20,001 nt of DNA, taken from Elysia marginata. Taxonomy: Eukaryota; Mollusca; Gastropoda; Plakobranchidae. Shown piece by piece: positions 1 to 11,454 of this stretch. The notes below the pieces were generated by a model. The model did not search any database and was not told the origin of the DNA. It was given only the letters and a program-made list of their open reading frames with translations. Numbering within the stretch: position 1 is the stretch's first letter; each line of letters opens with the position of its first letter. The stretch spans positions 150,601-170,601 of the forward strand of contig BMAT01007176.1 in assembly GCA_019649035.1 (NCBI GenBank), given 5' to 3'. The position numbers and the translations under genes were made by a program.

Positions 1-30
1 GCGTATTCCTGAAAAAGAGAGCGTATTCCT
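1..30. repeat. Two 20-bp-spaced copies of GCGTATTCCT at window edge
   Basis: GCGTATTCCT occurs at 1-10 and 21-30, separated by GAAAAAGAGA. This may be the end of a tandem array cut by the window border. Confidence 0.4.
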
Positions 31-1220
31 AAAACAGTCCCACCTACCTAATAGTGGCGACCATTTTTACAGATCTCCATTGTATTTCTTCTAAGTTTTG
101 ATGCCCTGCATGGCGAACACCTTAACAATGCGACTGTGAGAAGCTTTTATCGCACGATATTCTCTACATCTCTTTAAAAAAAGCCTTTGCAACACGACCA
201 TTCTTGATCTGAGAAGAACCAATGAGCCGCTTGTATACAGTAAGTCTACTTCAACATGTCCTACACCTACCTAATCCACACCTGTTTTTTGTTTACCTGT
301 GTTGTAAACCTACAAACAAGCCTTGGGACAAATGGGAACTCAGAAAAGAATTTGTTTGCTACAAAAAAAAAAAAAAAGAAATGAAAGAAACAACATTTCA
401 AAGCTTTGAAAGCATGATTGCCCATCCCGATCACTTGGCCATCATTACCAAAATTGTTATTGATCTTCAATGATCTTTTTGAGCAGGTTCGACTATATAA
501 TCTTTGTAACCAGAATAGGTCATACAAAACATGTTGTTCAGTTAATGAACTGGTAAGAAATATAGAGAAGTGCTACCAAGTGCTAAACTGAACTACTTAA
601 CAGTCATGTATTATGTAAAAAATTAAAGGATTTTTTAGTGAAACAATTGACCTCCTTGTAACAGAAAGGAAATTATTTAAATTTATAGAAACCAAGCTTA
701 ACAAATAGCTGCTTTTCTTAATTTTTCGTTTATATCTTAAGTTGCGAATTCGTTTAAATCACCATTATTTAACAAAGTCACATGGCTAGTAGTATAACGG
801 TAGGTACAAGACAAAGGAAAACCACCCCAAACAATAAAAACCAAAACCAAAGATATTTTATGCAGCGTGTAAAACTTTTTAAAATACGAAAAAGAAACAA
901 AAAAATGAAAAAAAGTAAATCTGGCATCTGCATACTTTATCATTGCCAAGAAATCGTGTACTCTTTTTATGTTGTTAGAACATAAACCTCTTCTGAAGCC
1001 AACAAGTTACAAGTTGCTGGCTATCAACTCAGAATTTTCATCTGCATTATAACGTATCCAAAAAACAAACCAAGATGTTCCGTTCATTCGGTTTCAATAT
1101 AGTTACTGACAAGTGCCCTTTACTCCCGTTAATTTTTGGCATTGTTAGTTTTAATTTACATGTACTCAGCTCGAGTTATATGACATCAATCATAAAATAG
1201 GGCACGCGCATGTTTATCAA
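1..1220. other. AT-rich noncoding sequence
   Basis: No coding exon recognised. It contains a 15-base A run at 363-377. Short ORFs here (under 90 codons) have no recognisable motifs and overlap on both strands. Probably intron of the minus-strand gene. Confidence 0.6.
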
Positions 1221-1275
1221 GATAGAGAGAGATAAAGCGATAGATAGATAAATAGAGAGAGAGAGAGAGAGAGAG

Positions 1276-1323
<48 letters not shown>

Positions 1324-1324
1324 G
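1221..1324. repeat. Compound GATA/GA microsatellite
   Basis: GATA units near 1240 pass into a long (GA)n tract with scattered A and C interruptions, ending in a GCAGGC duplicate just after 1324. Purines are on the + strand. Confidence 0.95.
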
Positions 1325-1610
1325 CAGGCTGCAGGCAGAGAAACCTTTTGATGATCTTACATTTTGCATAATACTAGAATCAGTGTGTTGATGACAAATC
1401 GCAGTTTCTGAGCATTTTAAGAGAACGAATTAGAGATATTATTTGCAGCACTGGTGGGTTAGGTCGAGTGTAGCAGCAATAACAGATTGCGTAAGGGTAT
1501 TAAATCGACCTTTTATTATGAAATAAATTTGAGTGTATGGGTAAAAGCGCACAGAATTTCCTAAAGCAGAATTCGTCTTAGTTCCCATGCACTCAATGTT
1601 GAGCGGGGTA

Positions 1611-1633
1611 GGTGTGTGTGTGTGTGGGGGGGG
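1611..1633. repeat. (GT)n then G-run
   Basis: About six GT units run directly into eight G residues. This is a simple repeat; apparent Gly/Val- or Pro/His-rich translations here are artefacts. Confidence 0.85.
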
Positions 1634-2229
1634 TAGACATAGAGTACCTGTATATGACCAGATTACGTTGTTGAAGATGAATACCATTGTTTTATTGAAT
1701 GCATTAAATTCGAAATATTTAGAGGAAGATTTTTGCATGAGAAGTTTGCAGAGAAGCCAAGTATGTTTATATTTGTCAACTTTGTTAAGACTGACAACAA
1801 CAGGAATATAAAATGTCTATTTTATGTGCAAGAGTGCTGAGAGAGTAAACGAATTATGTCACGTGAAAGAGAGTTTTATGGTTGCGTAGAAAGAGCTTGT
1901 ATGTACCTTATTGGGGATTGTACTTGGTGAATGAATAAAGTTGTATATTGATGAGTTGGCCTCTGACCTAACAAAAAAAGTTAACAAAAATGTGGAAACA
2001 TAAAATAAGCAAAGTTGAAAGTTTTCAAAACGATATTCGAATTAAACCCTCATTCAACTTTACTCATAAACAAATCGTAAAAGGAGATGCCTACGCTTTA
2101 CTGATGTGATAGTGCACGATTAAAATTAAAATTCAAAGTTTTTCGCTTTTTTCTAAACATTAGTTCAGCTGAAAACCTATAGCGTTAGAAATATCAATTT
2201 ATATAAATAGTATACATCATTTGTTTGCA

Positions 2230-2294
2230 CCTAGTTATCTGTTTATTTATCTATATATCTATGAACCTGCCTACCTATCTACCTACCTACCAGC
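2230..2294. repeat. Degenerate CTAT/CTAC tetranucleotide repeat
   Basis: The run of TTAT, CTAT and CTAC tetramers is clearest at 2270-2290 (CTACCTATCTACCTACCTAC). Confidence 0.8.
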
Positions 2295-2714
2295 CTGATT
2301 AACTGTAACTTATCTATGCTACCTACTGCGCACCGTTTATTTCTACCTAGCTTTTTTCATTATTGATTTACTAATTTAAAAACTGAGCCCTCACTTGGGC
2401 ATTCCTACTCATTCATCGACAGGATTATCTATGGAGTATAAGATGTTGAAAGATGATAGCTTAACATTATCGAGCAGCGAATGCTTTTCCTGAGGCATTG
2501 TAAGGTCAAACTATCAATATACATATGTATTGTACAAACATCTGCATGAATATTGCCTTTGCAGATCGGGATGCAAAAGAATTTTCACAACAAATTAGGC
2601 GTAGGATGAACGAAACCGCCATATTATGGTGGTCGACTGTCCACCAATGCAAAACACCCATATACTCACAAAAATATTCATGACTATAAATAAATCTAGT
2701 ACAGTCTCTTTCAG

Positions 2715-2779
2715 GAACATAATAAACTCGGCCAATCGAGAGGCCTGCATCAAATATACAAAGAGCAGCAATAACCAGG
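2715..2779 (+). other. Splice-flanked 65-nt segment, candidate + strand exon
   Basis: A good acceptor (GTCTCTTTCAG, AG at 2713-2714) and a strong donor (CCAGG then GTAAGTG at 2780) bracket 65 nt that is open in one frame (NIINSANREACIKYTKSSNNQ). It lies antisense to the PDZ gene. No protein family is recognised and a chance pair is likely. Confidence 0.12.
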
Positions 2780-3898
2780 GTAAGTGAAGCGGACAGTACA
2801 GTACTACATTCAAGTTAAACCATTTGTAGGCTAAGGTTTGGGGGACCGGACTGTTATGTGGGAGTGCACTTTCAGCAAGAAACAAGAAACATCGAATGAG
2901 ATTATATAATTATGTAGTTTACCAAAGGCGTGATGACAATGTCATGGACATAATAAAAAAAACTATCTTATCAAAGTTTCCGATAAACACTAATCTTAAG
3001 AGATCGAAAATCAAAATGGCTTATTCAAAGGCAACTAGGGTTTGACTACCAGATCAACGACAAGAATAGAAAAGGTAGTATATAATGCCTACTTTACCTA
3101 ATGACCATCAAATATCAACAGCGCTTACTCATTCTCTGCCAAGAACAGATCTGAATCGAACGCTTTGATTACCAGTGTATGTTTCATGTAAAGAAAAAGA
3201 GGCGAACAGATAAAATAAGTAGGCTCCACATCACAGTACACTCATAGCAGGCTACTCATTACTAGAAAATACACAAATTGCAAGGGTAATTGTAAATACT
3301 CTTCCTATTTCTATGCATATTAAATATAAAAATGATTTATAGAGAAAATGAAAGATAAAAAATGAACCTAAGAGAATCTGTACCAAGCGTTTACTTACTC
3401 GCAAAAGAATTATATAATGATTACCAACAAGTCACATAAACATGAAAAAAATGCTTACACCACTAAGAAGAACATACAGAAATATAACTTAAACACGGCA
3501 GCAAGAGCTAAAACGAAAACCGCAAAAACCAGAATACCGTCCTTTACCGTCGTTATTAAATATCAAATGAAGTAAAATAAAAAAGTAAAAGCAAAAAGAT
3601 TGTCAATGCATAAGCTGTGCGTGATTAATCCCATCAAAAGAAAATTACAAAAAATAAATCAACTGTTCATCGCTTGAAAGTGTTTTAATCTTCTATAGTG
3701 ACATGTTGAAAAAAATTCAGCAATTAAAAAAAAGTATTTATTTTTTCGGAAAATTAATTCAGTTAAAATAGTCTCTAATATGCACTCAAAATTGTTTTCA
3801 ATGTTTCAGACTTTTATGAATATTGCAGGTACTTTCACTTCAATCGAACATGCACCGCCTTACTTAAGATATGACAATGATCCATTGTCCAAAATATC

Positions 3899-4009
3899 TG
3901 CTCTCTCCTCTCTCCGTCCATCCATTAATCATCAATCAACCAATCCTACTATTAATCTATCCATATACCTGTCTGCCCTAGAACTTTCTATCTATCCATC
4001 TCTTTTGTT
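3899..4009. repeat. Degenerate CT/ATCC-rich low-complexity tract
   Basis: Pyrimidine-rich sequence with repeated TCCATC, ATCAATC and CTATC words. The overlapping ORF at 3780-4055 is a by-product of this composition. Confidence 0.7.
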
Positions 4010-4706
4010 TCGGTTTTTATGCCCTACGCTTACAAATTCGACGCTAATTTCCTGAACGTTCAGGAACAGCTTTTAACTGAGAAAAATATCTTCCATAGAC
4101 AACAGTTATAAAGCACAATGGTACCGAAGTAGGCATCCGATAAAAAAGTCGTTGTCATCAGTATGTGTTGCGTGCCATAAAATGATCAAATTTTATTAAC
4201 TTACCATTGAAAACAAAATTAATAGACAGCCCCTTTCTAGGCTTTTAAAAACCTTAACCCGACCAGTGATAAAAATAATAATTCAATCTTGATTTTTAGA
4301 AGCATATATAATCATGTACATCTACTACATAATCGGCGGAAGTGATTTGTTAAACTTTAAAAGCTCATTGGCATGTTTCAAGCTATTGGTGTTTACATAA
4401 AAAAGCATGACAGGATGTGGGGATTGACAGCAATTGCCCTTTTCTCAGGTAATGTTTATGTTTAGATATTACAAAGCAAATTTCCCCGTGTCTTAAAAGC
4501 TCGGCCTGTAAATTATGCTAGATTGCAGGTAGGAATAATGCGCTATACGCTGTTAAAACAAACAGAAAATCCCGGCTCTTTGCCAGTCCATGGATGTAAG
4601 TGTAGGTAAGTGTATTCATTCCGGATTTAACCGGTAAATGATGCATTAGTGGGGTGCACAACAAAATAAATAGCAACAATACAATTTGCATGTTTGCTTA
4701 CAGGGG

Positions 4707-4708
<2 letters not shown>

Positions 4709-4787
<79 letters not shown>
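4709..4787. repeat. (GA)n microsatellite, about 38 units
   Basis: Nearly perfect (GA)n with a single AAAG interruption at about 4775. Open frames across it give Arg-Glu or Ser-Leu repeats and are not genes. Confidence 0.97.
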
Positions 4788-4948
4788 TTCTTATTGTTTT
4801 TTTGTTTCGTTTAACATTGTAAAAAGTTGTAAGTCTGCTTTTCTGACCAACCATTTATATCTTACAGACATACGTGCATCTTTTTAGAACGTTAACAACT
4901 ATGTAGGTATACTCCCAGTGTTGTGACTTCTACCTTTTTATTTATTTA

Positions 4949-4999
4949 GAGAGAGAGAGAGAAAGACAAAGAGAGAGACAGACAGACACACACACAGAG
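4949..4999. repeat. GA/GACA/CA compound microsatellite
   Basis: GA units grade into GACA and then CACACA before ending at GAGCGG. Confidence 0.9.
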
Positions 5000-5098
5000 C
5001 GGCACTTAGTAAGAGGTAGTATTTTTTATAGACAGGATTCTTTTTGGCCTGGATAACTTCGAATAATAACATTAATTATAAAAACAGACCCACCCCCT

Positions 5099-5153
5099 AA
5101 AAACAACAATAACAACAAAAACAAACACAAAACAAAAAACAAACAAAACAAAT
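5099..5153. repeat. A/C-rich (CAA)n-(CAAA)n tract
   Basis: Mixed CAA and CAAA units without G for over 50 bases. It could be a degraded poly-A tail of a retroposed copy, but no element body was recognised upstream. Confidence 0.75.
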
Positions 5154-5498
5154 ATCGTTCATGTCTTCATCATGGCAAGACTTTGTAGGCTAGGCTGGTG
5201 TTTACTGCAGCGGCCAAATTAGTCATTGCATACATGTAGTTACAAATTAATACTGTAAAAATAGTTGGCTCTGTAACACTTTTTGCATACTAGAGATGAT
5301 AAAGGCAGCTAAACACAATACACAGCGTTTGCATATTTTGCCCTATTAATTTACCAAGCTTAATATTTTAAAAATAATTTATTGCTGTGAAACTCCACAC
5401 GTTCCTAATTTCTAGAGAAAGTAAAAGTTTTTTTTTAATTAATGCCTATTTCAAATTGAAACTAAACTGATCTATGACTCGCGATAAGTAACTAAACA

Positions 5499-5577
5499 GA
5501 GACAGAGAGACAGAGACAGAGAGAGAAAGAGATAGATAGATAGATAGATAGATATATAGATAGATAGATAGAGTTAT

Positions 5578-5623
<46 letters not shown>

Positions 5624-5625
5624 GA
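5499..5625. repeat. Compound GACA/GATA/GA microsatellite
   Basis: GACAGA units give way to about ten GATA units (5530-5570) and then (GA)n to 5625. Purines are on the + strand. Confidence 0.95.
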
Positions 5626-6014
5626 AAACAGATTAACAAAAAATACACTTAGGCTACAGATTTCGAGAATTATATGGAGATATCAATGAAGACAAACGTA
5701 AAAAAAAAGATAGTTCGATGGGTAGATAAATTTTGCAACTACATCAATGTAATGCCCTCATTCTCGAAAAAAGCTACAAATTCGTTTTTCATCCCTTACA
5801 AAAAAGTAGCTAAACGAATTAAAAATCATGGTCATTTGGAGCACAGGCATGCAAATGTATCCAACACATAACAAAGCATGCAACACAACTTTTAGAGTGT
5901 GCATCAACGCAGTCACATAGTTTTTTTTACTATAGCAAGAAGTAAATTCGGAGTGGTAGTGGTGAAGGCAAATGTTTACCAAACAACGAAAACGATTCGC
6001 TCAAAATAAAACTT

Positions 6015-6060
6015 GGGAGAAGAGAGAAAGAAGGAGAACAGAGAGACAGAAACAAAAGAA
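6015..6060. repeat. Degenerate purine-rich GA/GAA tract
   Basis: Almost pure purine on the + strand with AGAGAGAAAGAAGGAGAA-type words. It looks like a decayed GA array. Confidence 0.75.
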
Positions 6061-7048
6061 AGGCATTCAAACAAAAAAGAGAAGATAAATATAAAAAAGA
6101 TAGACATAAGAGTGACAAAAGGAGAGAAACAGGCAGGCAGTTGGGAAAATTTAAAACGAGATATTTCACCGCAGAAGCATTCAACAGACAAAATAAATTA
6201 AGAAGCCTGTCAAAACTCATGGTTAAATTTTATCAGATGAAAGTGATAAAAAAGAAATGCCAGAGCCTTTTGATCCAGAAAACAGCTTCTTAAAAATGTT
6301 AGAGCAAGATAAAATTCGTTTAAAAGAAGTAAGAGTTCTAAGATCAGAATACGGTGCGTGAAAAGACGTTTCACTTTAGATAAACAGAATGAGCCTCGAA
6401 CACACTTAGAAAACAGCATACAGGCCAAAGAGTCATGACTCCGGAGAGAGCAGGTGCCAGACTAAATCAGATAATTTTAGTCACTTTGGCGCGAGCATCA
6501 CCTGTTCGTTTTCAAGATTTTTGCAAAAAAAAAAAGACTGAGTAGGGAAACAAGAGAATTCAAAACGTCCCTTATCTTAAGCTATCTTGACAGTTTCTCT
6601 AATGTACGTGGACATATCTAGGTTTCTCCCTGTCTATATGAGAAGCTAGAGTGCCATGTTGACTGGAGGGGAAATAAAAAAAAAAAGATGAGGTTGTTTA
6701 CGTCGGCGTGATGTAGAAGTAAACGAGAAAGATCAACAGGTTACGAAATCTTACGATCATGTGACACAAACACAGAGTCTTTTTTATAATATTTTTCTAA
6801 CGAAAAAAGCATTAGCTTCTGTTGTTCACAATTAAGATGCATCTGCAAGCAAAACAGTAGGCTTTCGTCATTTATAATGAGCCAAGAGGTCCCTGAATAA
6901 TATTGTAAATATCACTGTCTTTTTTTTTTAAAAAACAAGTTTTCACATTGAAAAAAAAAGAGATAAACGGTAAAATTTGTAAAGTAGGCACAAAGACAGA
7001 GATTGACAAGATAAAGAGACCAAAATACGGACAAATATTTTTAAATAT

Positions 7049-7055
7049 GATAGAG

Positions 7056-7102
<47 letters not shown>

Positions 7103-7131
7103 AAGAGAGAGAGACAGAGAGAGAAAGAAAC
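7049..7131. repeat. Compound GATA/GA microsatellite
   Basis: About five GATA units followed by (GA)n with single C and A interruptions. Purines are on the + strand. Confidence 0.95.
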
Positions 7132-9682
7132 AGTGAAATACATTATAGAGAGATGGATAGTGCCAGGCCTATTGCTCAAAGTTAACAACTGATTAAAGTG
7201 GCGCTTACATGACTAGGATATTTTGTTAAACATTTATCTACATGTTTTTAAACGCTTAAGATTTCAGAAGCAGATATGCAGTCCGATGGATAAAAATTAC
7301 TATAGACCTATTTGTTTAGAAATCTGCAAGGCTATCTTGTTTTAGAATTTATTAAATCACTCTTTTATATTCTTGTGATTATGTTCCAAAGCTTGTCTCT
7401 TACTTTGTTACCTGACACACAAGAAACACTTAGAACTACAAAATTTCAAACGGTATGTTCATTTAATACAAAGCACTTGTACGATGCTCGTCAAAATAAA
7501 TCAGCCAACTGTTTGAGAATCCTTTCCAAAACTTAGAAAAAAAATTTAATGGAAAAGAAGATTTATGGCCGAAAAAAGCTTGTCTATTTTGTTTTTCAAA
7601 TAATTTAAACCAGTAAATCTGGTGCAATTTAAAAACCATTTCTCATATAGCCTGCCTGTACAACGGGCACTGGGTTGAAACAAGGCCTTTCTCTGAATCT
7701 CTCTCTCTCCTCCTTCTATTTATTTATGCGTGCAAGCATGCAGGCTGATTGAGTCGCCTGCAGTGCTATCTACTCATTTGCCAAGATCACAGTTACCCAA
7801 ATACCAGTGCCACTTAAGTGTTGAGTCATTGCCTGACTTCACAACAGTGTTTCTGCTGATGCCAGCCCTCATCAGCCCGACACGGCCCTGGGAACTAGGG
7901 GAGTATTGGGCATGCTGAGATTCAGAGGTTTCAGGAATGTAAACAGAAATCAGCTCTAGCACTCTGGGTTCTCGTAACAGCGTAGTCTATTCTTTCACTA
8001 AGTCACTCAATCACACACGGTGCATTCCACATACATCACGGGATTCCTCGCTCCGAGCAGGTTCCAGGTTGAGAGATGTTTTAGACCAGAAACAGTCATG
8101 CATTCACAAAAGTATCTGGTTTGTTTGCTGTGAGTCCAGCCTCTCCTTGATGTTTTCATGATGCTAAAAAGTTTTACTTTTAGCAGATCTCCGCAAGAAA
8201 AAAATACAATTTATCATTGCTGCAAACCTTTGCAAAACTAGTATAAGCAATCCAAAAAAAAACAACTCACCAAACCCACACAAATACTAACAATGACAAC
8301 CTAACATACAAAAAGACAAAAACGATGGGAACCGGAATGAAAATACTCGGAAAAGAAACGTATGTAACTAATTGTCTAAAAGCGTTGTACAGAGAACTGT
8401 TAGTAGTTTTTACATACACAAAATAAGGAAGACCAATGAGTCAAAATCATTACGATGCTGTAGTTTTACGTTGAACTAAGTTGATATTCAAACAAAGCAC
8501 TTCTCTGAGCGCTAGCGTATTAAACCTTGCTTAATGTTTCATTAGTCATCTGAAAATATGTTTCTTTTTTTTTCTTTCAATATTAAACCTGAGGTTTAGA
8601 ATTAGCCTATGCTATTTGCTTTTATATTTACCTCTTATATTTTATTCATCTGGACTTTTTGTAAGACAATAGCCAATGAATTTACAAACTATTTTTAAAA
8701 AAGGCAACATTTAATTGACGGTAAAAGAAAACTAAAAACCTCCACTAGGTTTAAGAAATATTTGGAATGTGCAATCTTTTAAAACCAAAAGTAATATAAC
8801 AACAAATTTTAAAAGTTAGACACTGAAAATCAATTCACCTTAATTCTTTATACACCTGATACAAACACAATTTTTAAAAGACAAGTCCAGTCTACACCGC
8901 GACAACACCAGAGCTAAGGATGCTGAGTTACAATCTTCTACCAGCCCTGATACAATGGATATACCATGCTGAGCAGGACCTGAACCGAATATTTAGGATA
9001 TTATTTCAAGTAAATGGAGAGACCATGAATTTCTTAAACCCCCACTTTAAGGTTACGATTTACAAACTTTATTAAAACTCAAAGCTTGATTTCAGTCTTG
9101 AAAAAAGCATTGCGTATGTTTTTTTTTTACATATTATATGACTCTTTTGATTTATTTTATAAAACATTTGCCTCGACCAAGAAAATAAAATAACTTTAGA
9201 GATAGTTGGAATGCTTAGACGGCAGGCACCAGCTGCTGTTACACATAGCACAATTAATTTTCAGTGTAATCTACGCGCAGTCGCCCTCGGTGTTGTACAT
9301 TGTGGTGAACTGCTCTAACCCATTAAATCTTCTTATGGTTTTTGGAAAAGGAAAAATCTTTAAAGGGAGAGTTTGTAGTGCTGGTTGGAAACAAATCGTT
9401 GAATGATTGGATATTTAACAAATTTGAAAACTTTACATGCACGGTTTCTCAAATGAAACAAAATAAATAATAGGGACTGACTAATTGGTAATTTGCTTAG
9501 GTTATAATTATGAAGATTCTGACACTTTTATTTTAGCATCAGAGTTTTTTTTGCCACTATTTTATCATGATATTAATCATTATGTAGGCCTACCATATGT
9601 ATGAGCGTTATCATTTTATAAGCATGCTAATGAAACCCAAGGCATGAGATAGGCCTAGTTAAAAATTTTTTGTATTTATAAG
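7132..9682. other. Noncoding stretch with one more complex block
   Basis: Mostly AT-rich and featureless. The part at 7640-8170 is higher in GC and less repetitive (listed separately). No coding exon was assigned; a 30-nt splice-bracketed piece near 8270-8299 on the minus strand was considered and rejected. Confidence 0.55.
7640..8170. other. Higher-complexity, GC-richer block of unknown nature
   Basis: The composition shifts from AT-rich to balanced at about 7650 and back at about 8170. A CT-rich run lies at 7689-7718, and overlapping 62-codon ORFs occur on both strands (7730-7918 +, 7774-7962 -), neither with a known motif. It may be an old dispersed repeat, a conserved regulatory element or an unrecognised exon. 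Confidence 0.35.
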
Positions 9683-9706
9683 TATATATATATATATATA
9701 TATATA
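9683..9706. repeat. (TA)n microsatellite, about 12 units
   Basis: Uninterrupted alternating TA, self-complementary. Confidence 0.95.
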
Positions 9707-11380
9707 AAGACATTACAAATAACTTTTTCTTAAAGCATAACAAGTTGTCATGACTTGAGTATAAAAACAAGCACTTATTTTCAAAGCGTCCATTAGTATT
9801 TCGATTGCATTTCCATAATCACAACATAACCTAAGTCCCCAAACCAAAATTTTAACTTTCAGAAGTTACGAAGAAAACAAGTATCAACCCACAGAACCTT
9901 TAGCCACCCGAAATAAGCACAGTTCTATCTGCCAATGCTGGTATGGCCTTGATGAGATCTTAAGTGCAATGAAACCCAGAAGATGTTTAGAGCGCTCAAG
10001 CTGAGTCCAGGCCAGACCAGGCTTAGGACTGGGCGGCTAGCGCGCTGAGGATGAGAGCCGGAGAGATAGAGATAAGGCTGGCATCAGCTAGACTGTAAGA
10101 TTCGTCACTCATCACACAGAACAGTTGACCCTGGCAGAAACCAGCTGCTGGTTGGCAGAGAGAATCGAGAGGGCGGAGCGGGGCGCTCTTCTAATTTAGA
10201 GCGGAAATCTTTGTTTATGAATACTACATTGACAGCATAAATTTACTTTTGAAAAGATTTCGAAATTCCCCCAAACGTCTTATTTTTCAATACAAATATT
10301 TCATAAGAATCCAGATATGAAAAATACAGAAATTAAAACAACAAAAGATATTCACGTTCATTGCCTAAATTTGTCAATAAACCAGACTACTTAAAAAAAA
10401 AGTTAAAATAGGCGATAAAGGCGAAGAACAAAGCTTTGAGGTGCTGCCTCAACATGCAACTTTAAGAAGCAGCTTGGCATCAAACTGCCTTTAATGGTTG
10501 TAGGTAGGAGTATTGTAACAGTTCAACTGTTCAAACGCGTTCATATCTTATCTCATGTTCTCACATTCGACTTTAATTTTGACATAACGTGCGGCTAACA
10601 AAAGGAAGTAAAAAAAAGTCTGCAGCAGAGAGCTTCACGGAGCTTTATTGTAAAACCACAGTTGCGAGGTTATTAGACTGGAAATTACAGGCTACGCGTA
10701 CGCGCTGAGAAATGGTTGAGGCTAAGTTTCGAGCTTATGTGTTATGCCAAACGAAGACGCTGAAAATGCAGAACTGTATAAATATTAGATTTCGGATTGA
10801 GTCTTAAGACGAATTAACTACATGACCTTCTTTGTTTGGTAACCTTTACTTAAAGGCACATAAGATTTTTTTTTTGTTAGGAGCAAAAAAAATTAGCAAG
10901 ACTCGGCGAGCATTCGTTTAATTTTTGTCAACCCAGTTTGGTTTGTTATTCTAAAAAGCGAATGGGATGAAGTTAAGTATGTATAATTTTACAAATTATA
11001 TAAAGCGAGACAGAATCATTGAGGAGATTAGGGAGAGAGTTTTAGAGGAAAAAAGAGAGTGAGAAAGGAGATAGAAAGAAAACAAGCAGAGATAATTACA
11101 AACTAAACATTACGAAAAAAAAAACAGCGCCAAAATTAAATTTATGAATTAGGCCCTAAGTAATGGCATACACGATGTTCTTAGATTGATAACTTGGCTG
11201 TTAGATAAACACATAGGTGGGCAGACAAAGTACTATATTGAAAACATGGATATTGTGGTTTGTAAGAATCATGGTGCAGCTTTTGTTCTTGTAAAATGAA
11301 AGTAGGGAAATCAGGCGAACAAAGGGTGAGAAGTATATATAATTACATTATGATAGAAAGCTGGAATAAAATAAAAACAG
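9707..11380. other. Noncoding stretch containing a GC-box-like block
   Basis: No coding exon recognised. The segment 9930-10195 is notably GC-richer and is listed separately; the purine-rich run 11021-11082 looks like a decayed GA array. Confidence 0.55.
9930..10195. promoter_or_regulatory. GC-richer block with GC boxes and E-box palindrome
   Basis: It contains GGGCGG at 10171-10176 and at 10031-10036, GGGGCG at 10180-10185, and the inverted repeat AACCAGC-T-GCTGGTT at 10139-10153, which holds a CAGCTG E-box. Located within the presumed first coding intron, it could be an internal promoter or enhancer. On the minus strand it also contains a pyrimidine tract ending in CAG (about 10045), but no open frame continues the PDZ domain. 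Confidence 0.3.
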
Positions 11381-11404
11381 AAGAGAGAGACAAAGAGAGG
11401 AGGG

Positions 11405-11454
<50 letters not shown>
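11381..11454. repeat. (GA)n microsatellite
   Basis: About 20 perfect GA units at 11411-11451, preceded by imperfect GA-rich sequence. Purines are on the + strand. Confidence 0.95.

Larger units (their letters stand above)
1634..4708. other. Long AT-rich noncoding stretch
   Basis: No convincing coding exon. It contains two degenerate simple repeats (2230-2294, 3899-4009) and a 65-nt splice-flanked segment on the + strand at 2715-2779. A hydrophobic 96-codon minus-strand ORF at 2595-2885 has no family signature. Probably intron of the minus-strand gene. Confidence 0.6.
5154..7048. other. AT-rich noncoding stretch with purine-rich tracts
   Basis: Apart from the arrays at 5499-5625 and 6015-6060, nothing coding is recognised. 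The ORFs at 5674-5871, 5930-6220 and 6210-6428 overlap on opposite strands and follow the base composition (Lys-rich on +, Leu/Phe/Ser-rich on -). Confidence 0.6.

Noticed and set aside
2595..2885. 96-codon hydrophobic minus-strand ORF, possibly a membrane protein
   Set aside because: AT-rich antisense codons give hydrophobic runs by chance; no family motif, and the strand and context fit intron sequence.
4204..4290. Minus-strand segment ending at donor GTAAGTT, open frame IIIFITGRVKVFK...
   Set aside because: No acceptor gives the needed phase without a stop, and the sequence does not resemble a PDZ continuation.
4627..4887. Arg-Glu and Ser-Leu repeat ORFs on both strands
   Set aside because: Both are translations of a perfect (GA)n array. 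The same applies to ORFs at 6943-7188 and 11296-11484.
5099..5153. Retroposon poly-A tail
   Set aside because: No element body, promoter box or target-site duplication was recognisable next to it, so only a simple repeat is reported.
8270..8299. 30-nt minus-strand microexon between TTTTTGTATGTTAG and GTGAGTT
   Set aside because: Signals are good and the phase is open (LSLLVFVWV), but it does not supply the rest of helix B; chance match more likely.
9930..10045. Next PDZ exon after the pyrimidine tract and CAG at about 10045 (minus strand)
   Set aside because: In the phase required by the donor at 12068, the CAG acceptor meets a stop after about 7 codons; the alternative TAG acceptor gives a sequence unlike the end of a PDZ domain.
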